Positions 1 through 7,853 of a stretch of DNA of 52,930 bases are shown in pieces; the stretch's first letter is position 1; each line of letters begins with the position of its first letter. Origin of the DNA: a virus; IMG/VR virus record IMGVR_UViG_3300024305_000003, positions 1 to 52,930 of that record. The stretch is one strand, 5' to 3'. Under the pieces are notes generated by a model, which was not told where the DNA came from, did no database searches, and saw only the letters and a program-made list of their open reading frames with translations. A program made the position numbers and the translations under genes.

Positions 1-1050
1 CTATTTCGACGGCTTCGCGATGGCGCCAACCCGGCGATAAACCCGCTCGGTGATCTGCTCTTTTGTGTGGCCAAGCAGCTTGCTGGCGTCTGCCAGATCC
101 AGAATCTCGCTGGCGGCCTTCGGCCGGATGTCGCGAAACTGGAATTGGCGGATGCGGCCAGCCAGGTCAGGGTCGCACTGTTTATCGGCTGCCAAGGCCG
201 CTGCGGCCCTTGCATCATCCCAGCGGTTGCGCAGCATCGCCCTCGACACTCGAAGGCCGCGACGATTAAGTATCAGAAATGGCGATGGGTGACCCGCGTT
301 GCCCGTTGCGATTCGCTCGAGCAAGATGCCGAGAGAGTTCGGTTGGCCCTCATGCTGTGTCTGGATACGAAGGCGCTTACTGGTCTTGCCCTGGCTCACC
401 AACAGGTACCCGTCGACAACATCATCACGCCTCATGCTGAGCACGTCGGCCGGACGTTGCCCAGTGAGATACGCAAGGTCCATGGCGTCACGCAATTCGT
501 GGCAGGCCTGCTGATAGACTGCGGCCCATACGGCGTCATTGGCGTAGTAGTCGCGTGGCTTTTCCTTGTTCTTGCGCACGCCCATGCAGGGGTTCGCCTG
601 CTCGCAAAGGCCCCACTCGCGAGCGATGTTGAAGACGTGGGAGAGCAGGGCGATCTCCCGGTTCGCGCGAGTCTTGGCGGACCTTGCGTCGCGATACTGG
701 GCAATCATGGCTGGGGTGATCGCTTCGATGGGGGCGTTATCGAAAACCGTCCGCAGCTGCTTGAGCTCGGCCTTGTTGTCTCGCTGTGTGCGAGGCGCTT
801 TGCCCGGAATAATGTCTCGCTCATATCGGTCAAGGATGGATTTCATGAGCTTCAGATCGCCCGGCGCGTCGCGAGCCTCCAGTTCCGCCCACCGTAAGCG
901 AGCCTGATTCAGATCGCTGCCCAGCGAGATGTCCTTGCCGTCTGGCCCGCGATAAAAATAGCTGACCCATACCTTCCCGTTTTTTCGCAGGCGAGTGCGG
1001 CGATACATGTTGATTGGAAGGTTGCGGTTCTCCGGCTTGCGTGGGCGCAT
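1..1050 (-). CDS. int: Tyrosine-family phage integrase
   Basis: Site-specific recombinase of 349 residues that would integrate and excise the prophage by strand exchange through a tyrosine-DNA intermediate. An N-terminal arm-binding part (about 1-75) and a SAM-like core-binding part (about 75-160) precede the catalytic domain. Visible catalytic residues are R199 (in TGQRP), K222, R309, H328 (in LLGHT) and Tyr338. The usual first histidine of the HxxR box is arginine here (R306 in FRDIR), a substitution I infer to be tolerated. The stop codon sits at the window edge, so an attachment site, if adjacent, lies outside. It is the last gene of the leftward operon, and the start follows the preceding stop by one base. 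Confidence 0.95.
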   Translation of the reverse strand: MRPRKPENRNLPINMYRRTRLRKNGKVWVSYFYRGPDGKDISLGSDLNQARLRWAELEARDAPGDLKLMKSILDRYERDIIPGKAPRTQRDNKAELKQLRTVFDNAPIEAITPAMIAQYRDARSAKTRANREIALLSHVFNIAREWGLCEQANPCMGVRKNKEKPRDYYANDAVWAAVYQQACHELRDAMDLAYLTGQRPADVLSMRRDDVVDGYLLVSQGKTSKRLRIQTQHEGQPNSLGILLERIATGNAGHPSPFLILNRRGLRVSRAMLRNRWDDARAAAALAADKQCDPDLAGRIRQFQFRDIRPKAASEILDLADASKLLGHTKEQITERVYRRVGAIAKPSK

Positions 1051-1051
1051 G

Positions 1052-1288
1052 TCAGTTCACTTTCGAAAAGTCTGGGGTCCACGCCTGTTTGGCGGGAGCC
1101 GATGGCTGGGGCTCCACAGCAGGCGTGCCAAGCTGCTGCCTTGCGTACTGCCTTCCCACGAGCGGGCGCCGTCCACGGCTTTCGATGTAATGCCAGCCGT
1201 GACTGTTCAGCCAGCGGCGCTGCCATGCTCGCGCCTGGTAACCGGTGATCATGGCCAGCTCTTCGTCAGAAAGAATTTCACTTTCCAT
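1052..1288 (-). CDS. DUF4224-type protein, possible excisionase
   Basis: A 78-residue protein resembling the DUF4224 family often found next to integrases in Pseudomonas prophages. Seen: an acidic start (ESEILSDEEL), then ITGYQ and a basic GRRPLVGRQYAR patch, consistent with a small winged-helix or helix-turn-helix DNA-binding fold. Family members sit where excisionase or recombination directionality factors are expected, so that role is inferred from position. An alternative ATG nine codons upstream (1315) exists. I prefer 1288 because the conserved block begins there and a GGAG lies upstream. It is directly upstream of the integrase. Confidence 0.6.
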   Translation of the reverse strand: MESEILSDEELAMITGYQARAWQRRWLNSHGWHYIESRGRRPLVGRQYARQQLGTPAVEPQPSAPAKQAWTPDFSKVN

Positions 1289-1344
1289 GGGCAATAGTTC
1301 TCCGTCGCCGCTCATCGGTGGGCGGCTGCGCTTTAGGATAAAAA

Positions 1345-1722
1345 TTAGGACAACTGCAGCGTGCCAGCTACCACGGCATGCGGGTTGCGTGAGGTCTGCG
1401 CCAAGCCCAGCACGTAGCGCAGCTTGGGGTCAGCGGCGCGTGTCGAGAGGCGGGCGAGCACGCTGCGCAGGGTGCCGGCGTGCTTGTGGATGGCCGCGGC
1501 GAGGCCCATGCAGAGCACGACCTCCTTGTCACCGAGCGGCTTGCGGTCGGCGCGCCACCACAGGTGCGGGTAGCCGACCTTGCCGCGCTCGCGCACGACC
1601 TTGCCTTCCCGTTCCAATACCGTCAGCTCCGTGCGGATCTGCGCGATGGGCAGGCCCGTCGCCTTGGCGATGTCCGCCGTGGTCGTGCCGTCGATATGAG
1701 TGATGTGCTTGAGCAGGCTCAT
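1345..1722 (-). CDS. Winged-helix DNA-binding protein
   Basis: About 125 residues. The N-terminal half (roughly 1-60) reads as a winged helix: a recognition-type segment (TTADIAKATGLPIAQIRTEL) followed by a beta-wing (EGKVVRERGKVGYPHLWW). The C-terminal half is a short helical tail of unknown role. The start at 1722 is chosen because its ATG overlaps the stop of the preceding gene (ATGA), a coupling repeated through this operon. The larger reading frame to 1740 would overlap more. It is probably a phage transcriptional regulator; target and effector cannot be inferred. Confidence 0.6.
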   Translation of the reverse strand: MSLLKHITHIDGTTTADIAKATGLPIAQIRTELTVLEREGKVVRERGKVGYPHLWWRADRKPLGDKEVVLCMGLAAAIHKHAGTLRSVLARLSTRAADPKLRYVLGLAQTSRNPHAVVAGTLQLS

Positions 1723-1925
1723 GCGGCAGCGTCCTCGCATCCGTAGTTGATGAGGCCGGTGGCGCCCTGGTCGGCGTCGTTGGCGATGGTGTTCAGCTGG
1801 CGTGCCAGTTGGCGTAGTTCGGCGGGGCTGAGCGTGATGCCCAGCGTCGGCAGGCCGTAGATCGCGGTGCGCGGCGCGCCGTCATTGCCGAGTGCGTGGT
1901 AGGCCGTCATGGCTCTTTGCTGCAT
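1719..1925 (-). CDS. Hypothetical small phage protein
   Basis: A 68-residue protein not recognised by motif. Seen: a central helical segment rich in Leu, Arg and Gln (SPAELRQLARQLNTIANDAD) and no membrane segment. The start has an AAGGAG ribosome site eight bases upstream. Its 5' end overlaps the 3' end of the 43-residue gene upstream in another frame, and its stop overlaps the start of the winged-helix gene. It belongs to the compact set of small accessory genes between the methyltransferase and the integrase. Confidence 0.5.
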   Translation of the reverse strand: MQQRAMTAYHALGNDGAPRTAIYGLPTLGITLSPAELRQLARQLNTIANDADQGATGLINYGCEDAAA

Positions 1926-2013
1926 GGGGCTTCTCCTTGGGCGGTGTGCAGCGCAGGCAGTCGCATTCGCCGATGCGTTGGCCTGTCGTGCGGCAGTAGG
2001 TGGGGCGGTTCAT
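1882..2013 (-). CDS. Cysteine-rich micropeptide
   Basis: A 43-residue open frame whose ATG overlaps the TGA of the upstream gene (ATGA at 2010-2013), the pattern used by its neighbours. Four cysteines are clustered near the N-terminus (C7, C17, C19, C22), so a small zinc-binding knuckle is plausible but unproven. The C-terminal half is basic (PPKEKPHAAKSHDG). It overlaps the next gene by 44 bases. Coding is inferred from overlap and composition only. Confidence 0.45.
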   Translation of the reverse strand: MNRPTYCRTTGQRIGECDCLRCTPPKEKPHAAKSHDGLPRTRQ

Positions 2014-2231
2014 TTCGCTTCGGTCTCGGTCCAGGGCAGGTACTGCAGCTCCCAGGTCGGATGGAACGGCATCGTGTGTTTCAGGCCGTCGAGCTGGATG
2101 TTCAGCCGGCAGTTGCGGGCGCTGCGGATGGTGCCGAACTCCTGCTTGCCGTCGCCGGTGTAGACGACGCGCCCACCGCGCTTGGCGGGCACGCCGTACC
2201 ACTTGCGGGTTCGTTCCATGTTGCCAGCCAT
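2010..2231 (-). CDS. Hypothetical small phage protein
   Basis: A 73-residue soluble basic protein of unknown function. The ATG follows the stop codon of the previous gene without a gap (TAG-ATG), indicating translational coupling. A second in-frame ATG lies four codons in. Strand-like residues (GGRVVYTGDGKQEFGTI, CRLNIQLDG) suggest a small beta-barrel. No catalytic motif is visible. Confidence 0.55.
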   Translation of the reverse strand: MAGNMERTRKWYGVPAKRGGRVVYTGDGKQEFGTIRSARNCRLNIQLDGLKHTMPFHPTWELQYLPWTETEAK

Positions 2232-2687
2232 CTACGCCTCCTCCTGGCCTGCAGCAGCACGGCGCGCAGCCGCCTCGCCGTCACGAAAGCCGCTCGCCGC
2301 GGCCGTTGCCATATCCACCGCCGAGAAGCCTTCCTGCGCGGGATCGAGCTGAGCGAGTGGCTTCAATCCGTAGTCGCACTTGCAGTCCCATTCCTCGGCC
2401 CAGTATTCGCCTTCGCCGTCGACCCCTTCGCCGTCGATCTCATCCTCTGGCGGGCGATTTTTCACGTTCACCCTCTCGCAGGTGTGCGTGACTTCCCCAG
2501 CAATGACGTTTTCGACCTCCTCGTCCCAGCCATCGTCGAGGTAGCTCTGGATGATCCCGTCCGCCGCTGCATCGCGGTCTTCGGCGGTGCGGAAGTAGGC
2601 GAAGTCCCCGTTCTGCGGATCGAAGATGAAGTAGCGGAACTCTGCGGAAGGCGTGTCACTGCTTGCGATTTTCTCTGCGATGCTCAT
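2232..2687 (-). CDS. Hypothetical acidic phage protein
   Basis: A 151-residue acidic protein not assigned to a family. The N-terminal region (FRYFIFDPQNGDFAYFRT, about 18-35) looks like a small alpha/beta unit. The middle is strongly Asp/Glu/Gly-rich, with a WDCKCDYGL segment, and the C-terminal tail is Ala/Arg/Glu-rich. A GAGGAAA ribosome site precedes the start. An acidic, DNA-mimic-like composition invites comparison with small anti-restriction proteins, but no specific resemblance is claimed. Confidence 0.55.
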   Translation of the reverse strand: MSIAEKIASSDTPSAEFRYFIFDPQNGDFAYFRTAEDRDAAADGIIQSYLDDGWDEEVENVIAGEVTHTCERVNVKNRPPEDEIDGEGVDGEGEYWAEEWDCKCDYGLKPLAQLDPAQEGFSAVDMATAAASGFRDGEAAARRAAAGQEEA

Positions 2688-2697
2688 GTGGGTTTCC

Positions 2698-3219
2698 TCA
2701 GAAAAGACTAGGTGTCATGCCGCGCTGCACGTCTGGCTGCGGCGGCGGGATGGGTATCGGGCGTGCGGCCCGCTTGGGTTCAGGTACCGGCTCACCGACG
2801 CGCAGCGCGGGCGGGATCGGTGGCGGGTTGAAGGAGGCGGCCAGCGCCGGTCCGTTGTCGTAGGGCTGCCAGGCCTCGACCAGCTCCCAGCGATCGACAA
2901 AGAAGGACGGCCGCTCGATGAAGTGACCGCCAGCGGCGAACCGCACCTTGACCAGCCCGTCGCCAATCGGCCGGCGGGTGGCCGGCGTCCAGGCGTCCGG
3001 CTCGGCTGCCGGTGCAGCGGGCTCCGCTGGCACATCCTCGGTCATCGCGAGGAACAGGCGCTGCGACTCGTTGCCGGTGGCGATCACCCGTCCGGCGACC
3101 GTCAGGGTGCCGTAGTCGTTGCGCCCGCAGCCCCGGCAGACCTGGTAGTCGAAGACGGCGCCGGCCTTCCGGTTGACGGCTTGCGCATCCTTCATGGCGG
3201 CGCCGCATTTGCATTCCAT
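2698..3219 (-). CDS. Zinc-ribbon-like phage protein
   Basis: About 173 residues. The N-terminus carries two cysteine pairs (MECKCG, then CRGCGRND about 28 residues later), consistent with a treble-clef or zinc-ribbon module. A Pro/Ala-rich linker and a second folded segment with VKVRFAAGGHFIERPSFFVD follow, and the end is proline-rich. The start at 3219 is chosen because the longer frame would run into the methyltransferase gene and a GGAG lies seven bases upstream. Function unknown; it lies just downstream of the methyltransferase. Confidence 0.55.
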   Translation of the reverse strand: MECKCGAAMKDAQAVNRKAGAVFDYQVCRGCGRNDYGTLTVAGRVIATGNESQRLFLAMTEDVPAEPAAPAAEPDAWTPATRRPIGDGLVKVRFAAGGHFIERPSFFVDRWELVEAWQPYDNGPALAASFNPPPIPPALRVGEPVPEPKRAARPIPIPPPQPDVQRGMTPSLF

Positions 3220-3236
3220 GGCTGTCTCCGCGGGCG

Positions 3237-4958
3237 TTAGGCGGCGAGCGACTGTTGCCGCTGCGTCTGCCAGGGGTTGTTGGCGCGGGCAATGGCGGCC
3301 ATCGGCGGCGGGCTTACGCTGTTGCCGCACATGTGCACCTGCTCGCTCTTGGTGAACAGCCGGCCGTCGTGCCCGCGCTGGATGATGTAGTTCGGCGGGA
3401 AGCCTTGGGCTGCGTACAGTTCATGGGGCTGCAGCATCCGCAGGCAGATGTCGACGATCACGTAAGGGTCGCCGCCGATCCAGACCGTGACCAGCGCCAG
3501 GCGGTCCTTGGTGGTGATGGTGGGCAGCGGCGCGCCAGGTGACGACAGATTGTCCGTACCGTAGTAGCTCATGAGGAAAGCCGCGCAGCGCAGCGCGCCT
3601 TGCTCCACGTCTGGCGAGAGCTTGCATTGGATCAGGGCGTGATGCTCGGCGTCGGCGGTCAGCGTCGGCACCGGCTCGGCCATTCCGCGACCGGCGCAGT
3701 TCTTGCGCAGAGTCACCAGATTGGCCGTCACCAGCTGCTGCTGGCTGCCCCTGTTGGTGACGGTGGTCATGGGGTCATCGAGCGGCTTGGAGTGCGTGGT
3801 GTTGAAACCGCCGTTGGCCTGAGCGAGAAAGGCGGTGGCCAGCGCGTGCTTGATGCCGCCGGCCACTACGGTGCCCAGCGGCTTGTCCATGCCCGGCGCG
3901 CGCGGAGCCTGGCCGGCGCGCTCGCCGTAGCCCACCTGGATCAGACTCGGCGAGGCCAGCGCAAACGAGCCGCCGCGCGGCCAGGCCGTGACGGTGTTGA
4001 GCGGCTGGTCGACCGGCTGCACGGCATCGCGCGACCAGTTGGCGATCGGCACGATGAAGGGCTGGGCCTTGCCGAGCACCTCGCGCTGAATGCCCTTGGC
4101 GATGCGGCGCAGGGTGGCCTCGGCCAGTGGCTTCTTGCGGCCGAAGATGCTCTGGCCCGGTATCGACCAGTCGATGCACTCTGCCGCGGTACGGTAGGGC
4201 TTCTGGCCCTTGGCGGGCCTGGCTGCGTGAGTAGGTGCCGGCCAGACGATCGGCTCGCCGTCGCGCCGGGCGACCAGAAACAGTCGCTCGCGGCTGGTGG
4301 GTGCGCCGAAGTCGCAGGCCTTGAGGATGCGGTGCTCGACGGCGTAGCCCAGCGCCTTCAGCTGCCCGAGGAACTTGCGCCAGGTGCAGCCCTTGCGCTT
4401 CGGATCCGGCACCAGGAACTGCTCACTGCGCGGCACGCGCTCGCCGGGGCCTGCGACCGAGCCGTCGCAGCGCACCACGCGGCCGGTGGCCTTGTCTCGT
4501 TTGGCGATCAGCGGCCCCCATTGCTGGATCTGCTTCACGTTTTCCAGGCTGATGATTCGTGGCTGGCCGATCCCAGCCCACTTGATCACCACCCAGCTCA
4601 GGTTTCGAATCTCGGCGCTTCGCTGCTGGCCGCCCTTGGCCTGGCTGAAATGGGTGCAGTCGGGGCTGGCGTGATACCAGCCGATCTTGCGCCCGGCTAG
4701 CACGCGCACCGGGTCCACTTCCCACACGTCCGTCTGCAGGTGCAGGGCGCCAGGGTGGTTGGCTTCGTGCATGCTGATCGCAGCCGGGTTGTGGTTGATG
4801 GCAATGTGCACCGGTCGCCCGAGGCCCATCTCGAGCCCAGTGCTGGCGCCGCCGCCGCCGGCGAACAGATCGACGTTGATTTCTTCATCCTGCTCGGTAA
4901 GCGGCAGGCCATACTGGGTGCGGAAGTCGAGCGGGGCGGGCTTCTTGAGTGAGGTCAT
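3237..4958 (-). CDS. DNA (cytosine-5) methyltransferase
   Basis: A 573-residue C5-cytosine methyltransferase. The S-adenosylmethionine motif I is NVDLFAGGGGAS (28-39). The catalytic cysteine is C101 in SPDC, a variant of the usual PC dipeptide. The ENV motif is at 139-141, and motif X-like GNSVSPP is at about 545-551. The long middle section is the target-recognition region. No endonuclease partner is adjacent, so it is an orphan modification enzyme, probably protecting phage DNA from host restriction or marking it for regulation (inference). Its start overlaps the stop of the upstream helix-turn-helix-like gene. Confidence 0.93.
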   Translation of the reverse strand: MTSLKKPAPLDFRTQYGLPLTEQDEEINVDLFAGGGGASTGLEMGLGRPVHIAINHNPAAISMHEANHPGALHLQTDVWEVDPVRVLAGRKIGWYHASPDCTHFSQAKGGQQRSAEIRNLSWVVIKWAGIGQPRIISLENVKQIQQWGPLIAKRDKATGRVVRCDGSVAGPGERVPRSEQFLVPDPKRKGCTWRKFLGQLKALGYAVEHRILKACDFGAPTSRERLFLVARRDGEPIVWPAPTHAARPAKGQKPYRTAAECIDWSIPGQSIFGRKKPLAEATLRRIAKGIQREVLGKAQPFIVPIANWSRDAVQPVDQPLNTVTAWPRGGSFALASPSLIQVGYGERAGQAPRAPGMDKPLGTVVAGGIKHALATAFLAQANGGFNTTHSKPLDDPMTTVTNRGSQQQLVTANLVTLRKNCAGRGMAEPVPTLTADAEHHALIQCKLSPDVEQGALRCAAFLMSYYGTDNLSSPGAPLPTITTKDRLALVTVWIGGDPYVIVDICLRMLQPHELYAAQGFPPNYIIQRGHDGRLFTKSEQVHMCGNSVSPPPMAAIARANNPWQTQRQQSLAA

Positions 4959-5350
4959 GGGGCGGGCTTCTCGTCGTCATCCGTGACCGATGCGCAGCCG
5001 ATATCGAGATTGCGCAGATCCTGGATTGATATGGTGTTCGTGCCATCGGTGATGGCCCAGCTCGGCAGCTCGAGATTCTTGAACGTGCCGGAGAAATGTC
5101 GGTACGCACCTAGCGCTGCGCGTTTGAACGACTTGGCGGCAACAGTGCCGATAGGAATGTCTTTACCCCCCCCCTTGAGGGTGAGCTGGAACGTAGACAT
5201 AGCTGCGATGCGTTTGGCCGCCGCCCGCACGGTGCTTGGCGCGAGCTTCAGTTCCTTGGCGAGCTCCGGTACAGATTTATCCAGCAGCGCTTCGACAATG
5301 GCCTGGTCTCGCGCGGGGCTGCGCAGGCCGGCATAGATTACGGTTTGCAT
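4955..5350 (-). CDS. Putative HTH protein with G9 tract
   Basis: A 131-residue protein coupled to the methyltransferase by an ATGA overlap. An N-terminal segment (PELAKELKLAPSTVRAAAKR) looks like a helix-turn-helix. The remainder is mixed alpha/beta and unassigned. The start at 5350 has GGAG seven bases upstream. The coding strand carries a run of nine guanines (plus-strand C at 5166-5174) inside codons for LKGGGK. Loss or gain of one base would truncate the product, so the gene could be slippage-prone. Function is unknown; a regulator acting with the methyltransferase is one guess. Confidence 0.6.
   Translation of the reverse strand: MQTVIYAGLRSPARDQAIVEALLDKSVPELAKELKLAPSTVRAAAKRIAAMSTFQLTLKGGGKDIPIGTVAAKSFKRAALGAYRHFSGTFKNLELPSWAITDGTNTISIQDLRNLDIGCASVTDDDEKPAP
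5166..5174. repeat. Nine-base C/G homopolymer
   Basis: Nine consecutive C on the plus strand (G on the coding strand) inside the gene at 4955-5350. Such tracts are prone to replication slippage and are also a common source of sequencing indels. Confidence 0.9.
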
Positions 5351-5435
5351 GGCTGTCTCCAGGCAAAGCGCCGCCATTCCACGCGCGTAGCGGCGGCAAA
5401 GAAAGTTCGTGACGGGATTGCGCGAAAGCTCGCCG

Positions 5436-6443
5436 CTAAGTCGAGGCGCGCTTGAGCTGGTCGGTCAGCTGCGTGGGTAGGTTGCGGATGATCAGCACGT
5501 CGCGGGCCTTGTCGAACTCGACCTTCGAGCCCAGCAGGTGCGATTCGAAGCTGATCGACAGGCCTTCGGTGCGTCCGGTGAAGCGGCGGAACTGATTGAG
5601 GGTGCGCTTGTCCGCCGGGAATTCGGCAGACATGCCGTAGTCCTTGTTGCGGATGAAGTCGGCGAAGGACTTGGGGCGCTCTTCATCGAGCAGGCTGGAC
5701 AGTTCTTCGAGGGTGATCGCCTCGCCGAGCTTGGCCTGGGCGGTGGCGTAGTCGACCAGCGCGCTGGTCTTTTCGCGCGCCTGTTCCTCCGGCAGGTCTT
5801 CGCTTTCGACGTAGTCGCTGAAGGCCTTGAGCAGGGTGCGGGTCTCGCTCGGGGCGTCGACGCCCTCCTGGCAGCCGATGAAGTCACGGAAGTACTCCGT
5901 GGCCCTGCGCCCCTGCTTGCCCTTCAGGCAGGAGATGTATTGCCTCGACTGTGCGTTGTTGCGCCACTCGCTGAGGTTGATGCGCGCAGCCAGGTGGAGC
6001 TGGCTCACGTCCAGGTACTTGGCCGTCTCGACGTCCAGCGCCTCGCTGACGGCTACGCCTTCGCTGTGATGCAGCAGGGCGATGGTGAGGTAGTCGGTCA
6101 TGCCCTGCTGGTAGTGCGCGAACAGCACGTGGCCGCCGGTGGCCAGGTTGGATTCCTCCATCAGCCGCTGCAGGTGCTCGACCGCGTCATGGCTGAAGCT
6201 GGCGAAATCACGGCCGCCGTCGAGGTAGTCTTTCAGCCAGCCGCTGAGTGGGTAGGCGCCGGACTCTGCGTGAAACAAGCCCCAGGCCTTGCCAGGCTTG
6301 GCATTGTAGCTCTCGTTGAGGTCGGCCAGCAGGTTATCCATGGCGCTCGAGTCGCCAACTTCAGAGCTGCGGGCGGTAAGAATGGACGGCGAACCGTCGG
6401 GCTTCTTGTCGATGAGGTGAATGATTGCGTGGCGGATCGGCAT
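5436..6443 (-). CDS. yejK: YejK/NdpA-family nucleoid-associated protein
   Basis: A 335-residue protein matching the YejK/NdpA nucleoid-associated family over its whole length. Recognised features are the N-terminal [12 protein letters not shown] segment, the block around [17 protein letters not shown], the [17 protein letters not shown] segment and the C-terminal [16 protein letters not shown] region. The cellular protein binds DNA and the nucleoid; the phage copy may remodel host or phage chromatin (inference). The start at 6443 is preferred over an upstream ATG because family homology begins there and a GAGG lies upstream. It is directly downstream of the VR2 gene in the leftward operon, with VR2's hairpin in the gap. 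Confidence 0.88.
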   Translation of the reverse strand: MPIRHAIIHLIDKKPDGSPSILTARSSEVGDSSAMDNLLADLNESYNAKPGKAWGLFHAESGAYPLSGWLKDYLDGGRDFASFSHDAVEHLQRLMEESNLATGGHVLFAHYQQGMTDYLTIALLHHSEGVAVSEALDVETAKYLDVSQLHLAARINLSEWRNNAQSRQYISCLKGKQGRRATEYFRDFIGCQEGVDAPSETRTLLKAFSDYVESEDLPEEQAREKTSALVDYATAQAKLGEAITLEELSSLLDEERPKSFADFIRNKDYGMSAEFPADKRTLNQFRRFTGRTEGLSISFESHLLGSKVEFDKARDVLIIRNLPTQLTDQLKRAST

Positions 6444-6477
6444 GGCTTGCCTCGGAATGCAGGGATAGGGAAAAGCC

Positions 6478-6498
6478 GCCCAGCGCTGCGCGCCGGGC
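6478..6498 (-). other. GC hairpin downstream of VR2
   Basis: Inverted repeat with nine-base arms (one G-T pair) and a three-base loop, on the coding side 13 bases after the stop codon of the VR2 gene. No T-tract follows, so it is not a good terminator. Its place matches the hairpin after VR1 and the structures known to aid target recognition in BPP-1. Confidence 0.7.
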
Positions 6499-6511
6499 AA
6501 ATTCATAAAGG

Positions 6512-7093
6512 CTAAATTTTCAATCTGCGGACGGGGCGCACCAGATACGCATCGGTCTTGCCGTAGTTGTACTGGGAGCCATCGCTGAAGCGCTGGATCC
6601 AGGCGCGGTAGGTGTTGGGAGCGTACTCAGTCGAGGTCCAATACCATTCGCCATCCTTGAATGACTCCGGGGCGTTGATCCACGCCAGCGCGAGCTCTGC
6701 CTTGGATGGCAGGTAGAAGTCCCCGAAATCGCCCTGCTTGAAGGCAGCGGCATATTCGGCGGCCGGGTGATCACTTTCAGCGAGCAGCGCTCGGGTATTG
6801 CTGGCGCCGTCGCGCAGGCTTGAGGCGCTCGACTTCTTGCCGTAGCCACCCCATTCCAGCTCTGGATCCTCATGCTCGACGGGAACGATGAGATGCCAGC
6901 GCTCGCCGTTGTCATGCATCACGCCGGCGTAGATGCCGCCTTGCTCTGGCCACATCTGCCCTGGGGAGTGGGTGGTCGGGCAGTCATTGCGGGTCGCGCT
7001 GGAGAGCTCGATCTCAAGCGCGACCCTGATCAGCTCCGGGTTGTCAGTGATGATTCTGGTGTTTCCTTCGGTCAGTTCGATGAGGCGGCTCAT
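6512..7093 (-). CDS. DGR variable protein 2, DUF1566/C-type-lectin-like
   Basis: A 193-residue soluble protein, with no signal peptide or membrane segment, ending in a DUF1566 (Lcl-type, C-type-lectin-like) domain. Seen: [13 protein letters not shown] (compare WHLPARDQLELLY in the tail target), [11 protein letters not shown], and the closing [11 protein letters not shown]. Residues 154 to about 190 are encoded by VR2, a copy of the template repeat changed only at adenines. Variable residues include Y, R, S, Y, Y, G and D where the template encodes Asn. An AAGGAG lies eight bases before the start. It is expressed from the early leftward operon, unlike typical virion targets. Ligand and role are unknown. 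Confidence 0.85.
   Translation of the reverse strand: MSRLIELTEGNTRIITDNPELIRVALEIELSSATRNDCPTTHSPGQMWPEQGGIYAGVMHDNGERWHLIVPVEHEDPELEWGGYGKKSSASSLRDGASNTRALLAESDHPAAEYAAAFKQGDFGDFYLPSKAELALAWINAPESFKDGEWYWTSTEYAPNTYRAWIQRFSDGSQYNYGKTDAYLVRPVRRLKI
6523..6634 (-). repeat. DGR variable region VR2 (remote)
   Basis: A 112-bp match to the template repeat at 34258-34369. Ten positions differ, all of them adenine in the template (A to T, C or G). The first 24 and last 28 bases are identical in TR, VR1 and VR2. It lies on the opposite strand, about 27.6 kb from the TR. Confidence 0.95.
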
Positions 7094-7148
7094 GTGACGG
7101 GCTCCTTGCTGGCGTAAATATGGTGTGCGTGACGCATTGGCGTGACGG

Positions 7149-7409
7149 CTAGGGTGTTTTGATCAGGTCGGCATGGACGGACGGCGCTTGCTGGCTTAGC
7201 CGGTACGCTCCGTGGATCAGGCGGGTTATAAAGTCTTGGGGCTCGTCGATGCCGGCCCGCCCCATCATCTCCACAAGCTTGGCGTCGGTGCCCTTGAACA
7301 AATCGAGCTTGATCGAGCGGGAGAGGAGGCGGGCCAGCCGCTCTTCCTCGGCGAGCTTGTCGCGCTCGCGCTTCTCACGCTGGCGGTCAGTGGCGGACTT
7401 GGCTGTCAT
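7149..7409 (-). CDS. Hypothetical small helical protein
   Basis: An 86-residue highly charged protein. The first 45 residues are Arg/Lys/Glu-rich (DRQREKRERDKLAEEERLAR) and predicted helical, followed by DAKLVEMMGRAGIDEPQDFI and a short tail. The start at 7409 forms an ATGA overlap with the stop of the upstream gene. The pattern suits a small DNA- or RNA-binding phage protein, but no family is recognised. Confidence 0.55.
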   Translation of the reverse strand: MTAKSATDRQREKRERDKLAEEERLARLLSRSIKLDLFKGTDAKLVEMMGRAGIDEPQDFITRLIHGAYRLSQQAPSVHADLIKTP

Positions 7410-7804
7410 GCGCGGCACCGCCCGTCGTCGCGCAGTTCTATGCCGTACTTGGCAGCGATCTGCTCCACCATCACGGTGTTGAGCTTGAAGCCTTGCCCTT
7501 TGAGGGCCTTGTAAATCTCGTAGGAGGTGCGCCCGATGGGGCCGTGCTCCGTCTCGATGACGGCCAGGTCGGCGATGCGCCCAGCAAGCTCGGCCTGTTG
7601 CCGCTCCTGCTCGCGGCGCGCCTTTGCCTGGCGGGTGATGCTGGTGTTCCAGCAGGACGGCTTCTGCGGTGCACGCTCGGCGTGGTCGAGCCGGGTGATC
7701 GATCCGCCGCCCGCCAGAAAGGCGCCGACATGGACAAGTAGGGCGCGGCGATCCGTCTCCCGGCCCGGCGGGGTCGGAAGGTTGAGTGTGGTGAGGTGGT
7801 GCAT
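7406..7804 (-). CDS. Hypothetical phage protein
   Basis: About 132 residues, unassigned. Seen: an N-terminal segment with GRETDRRALLVHVGAFLAGGG, a charged helical stretch (QAKARREQERQQAELAGRIA), and a C-terminal segment IGRTSYEIYKALKGQGFKLN that could form a small helical DNA-binding unit. The ATG at 7804 has GGAG just upstream; extending further would need a TTG start. It lies between the recombination pair and the VR2 gene. Confidence 0.55.
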   Translation of the reverse strand: MHHLTTLNLPTPPGRETDRRALLVHVGAFLAGGGSITRLDHAERAPQKPSCWNTSITRQAKARREQERQQAELAGRIADLAVIETEHGPIGRTSYEIYKALKGQGFKLNTVMVEQIAAKYGIELRDDGRCRA

Positions 7805-7853
7805 GTGAGTCTCCGTCAAGGCGCCCTGTGCGGGCGCCGAATCGGGTGGAAGG

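Noticed and set aside
1-60. Left attachment site next to the integrase
   Set aside because: Only the integrase 3' end is visible, and no matching direct repeat was found at the other end.
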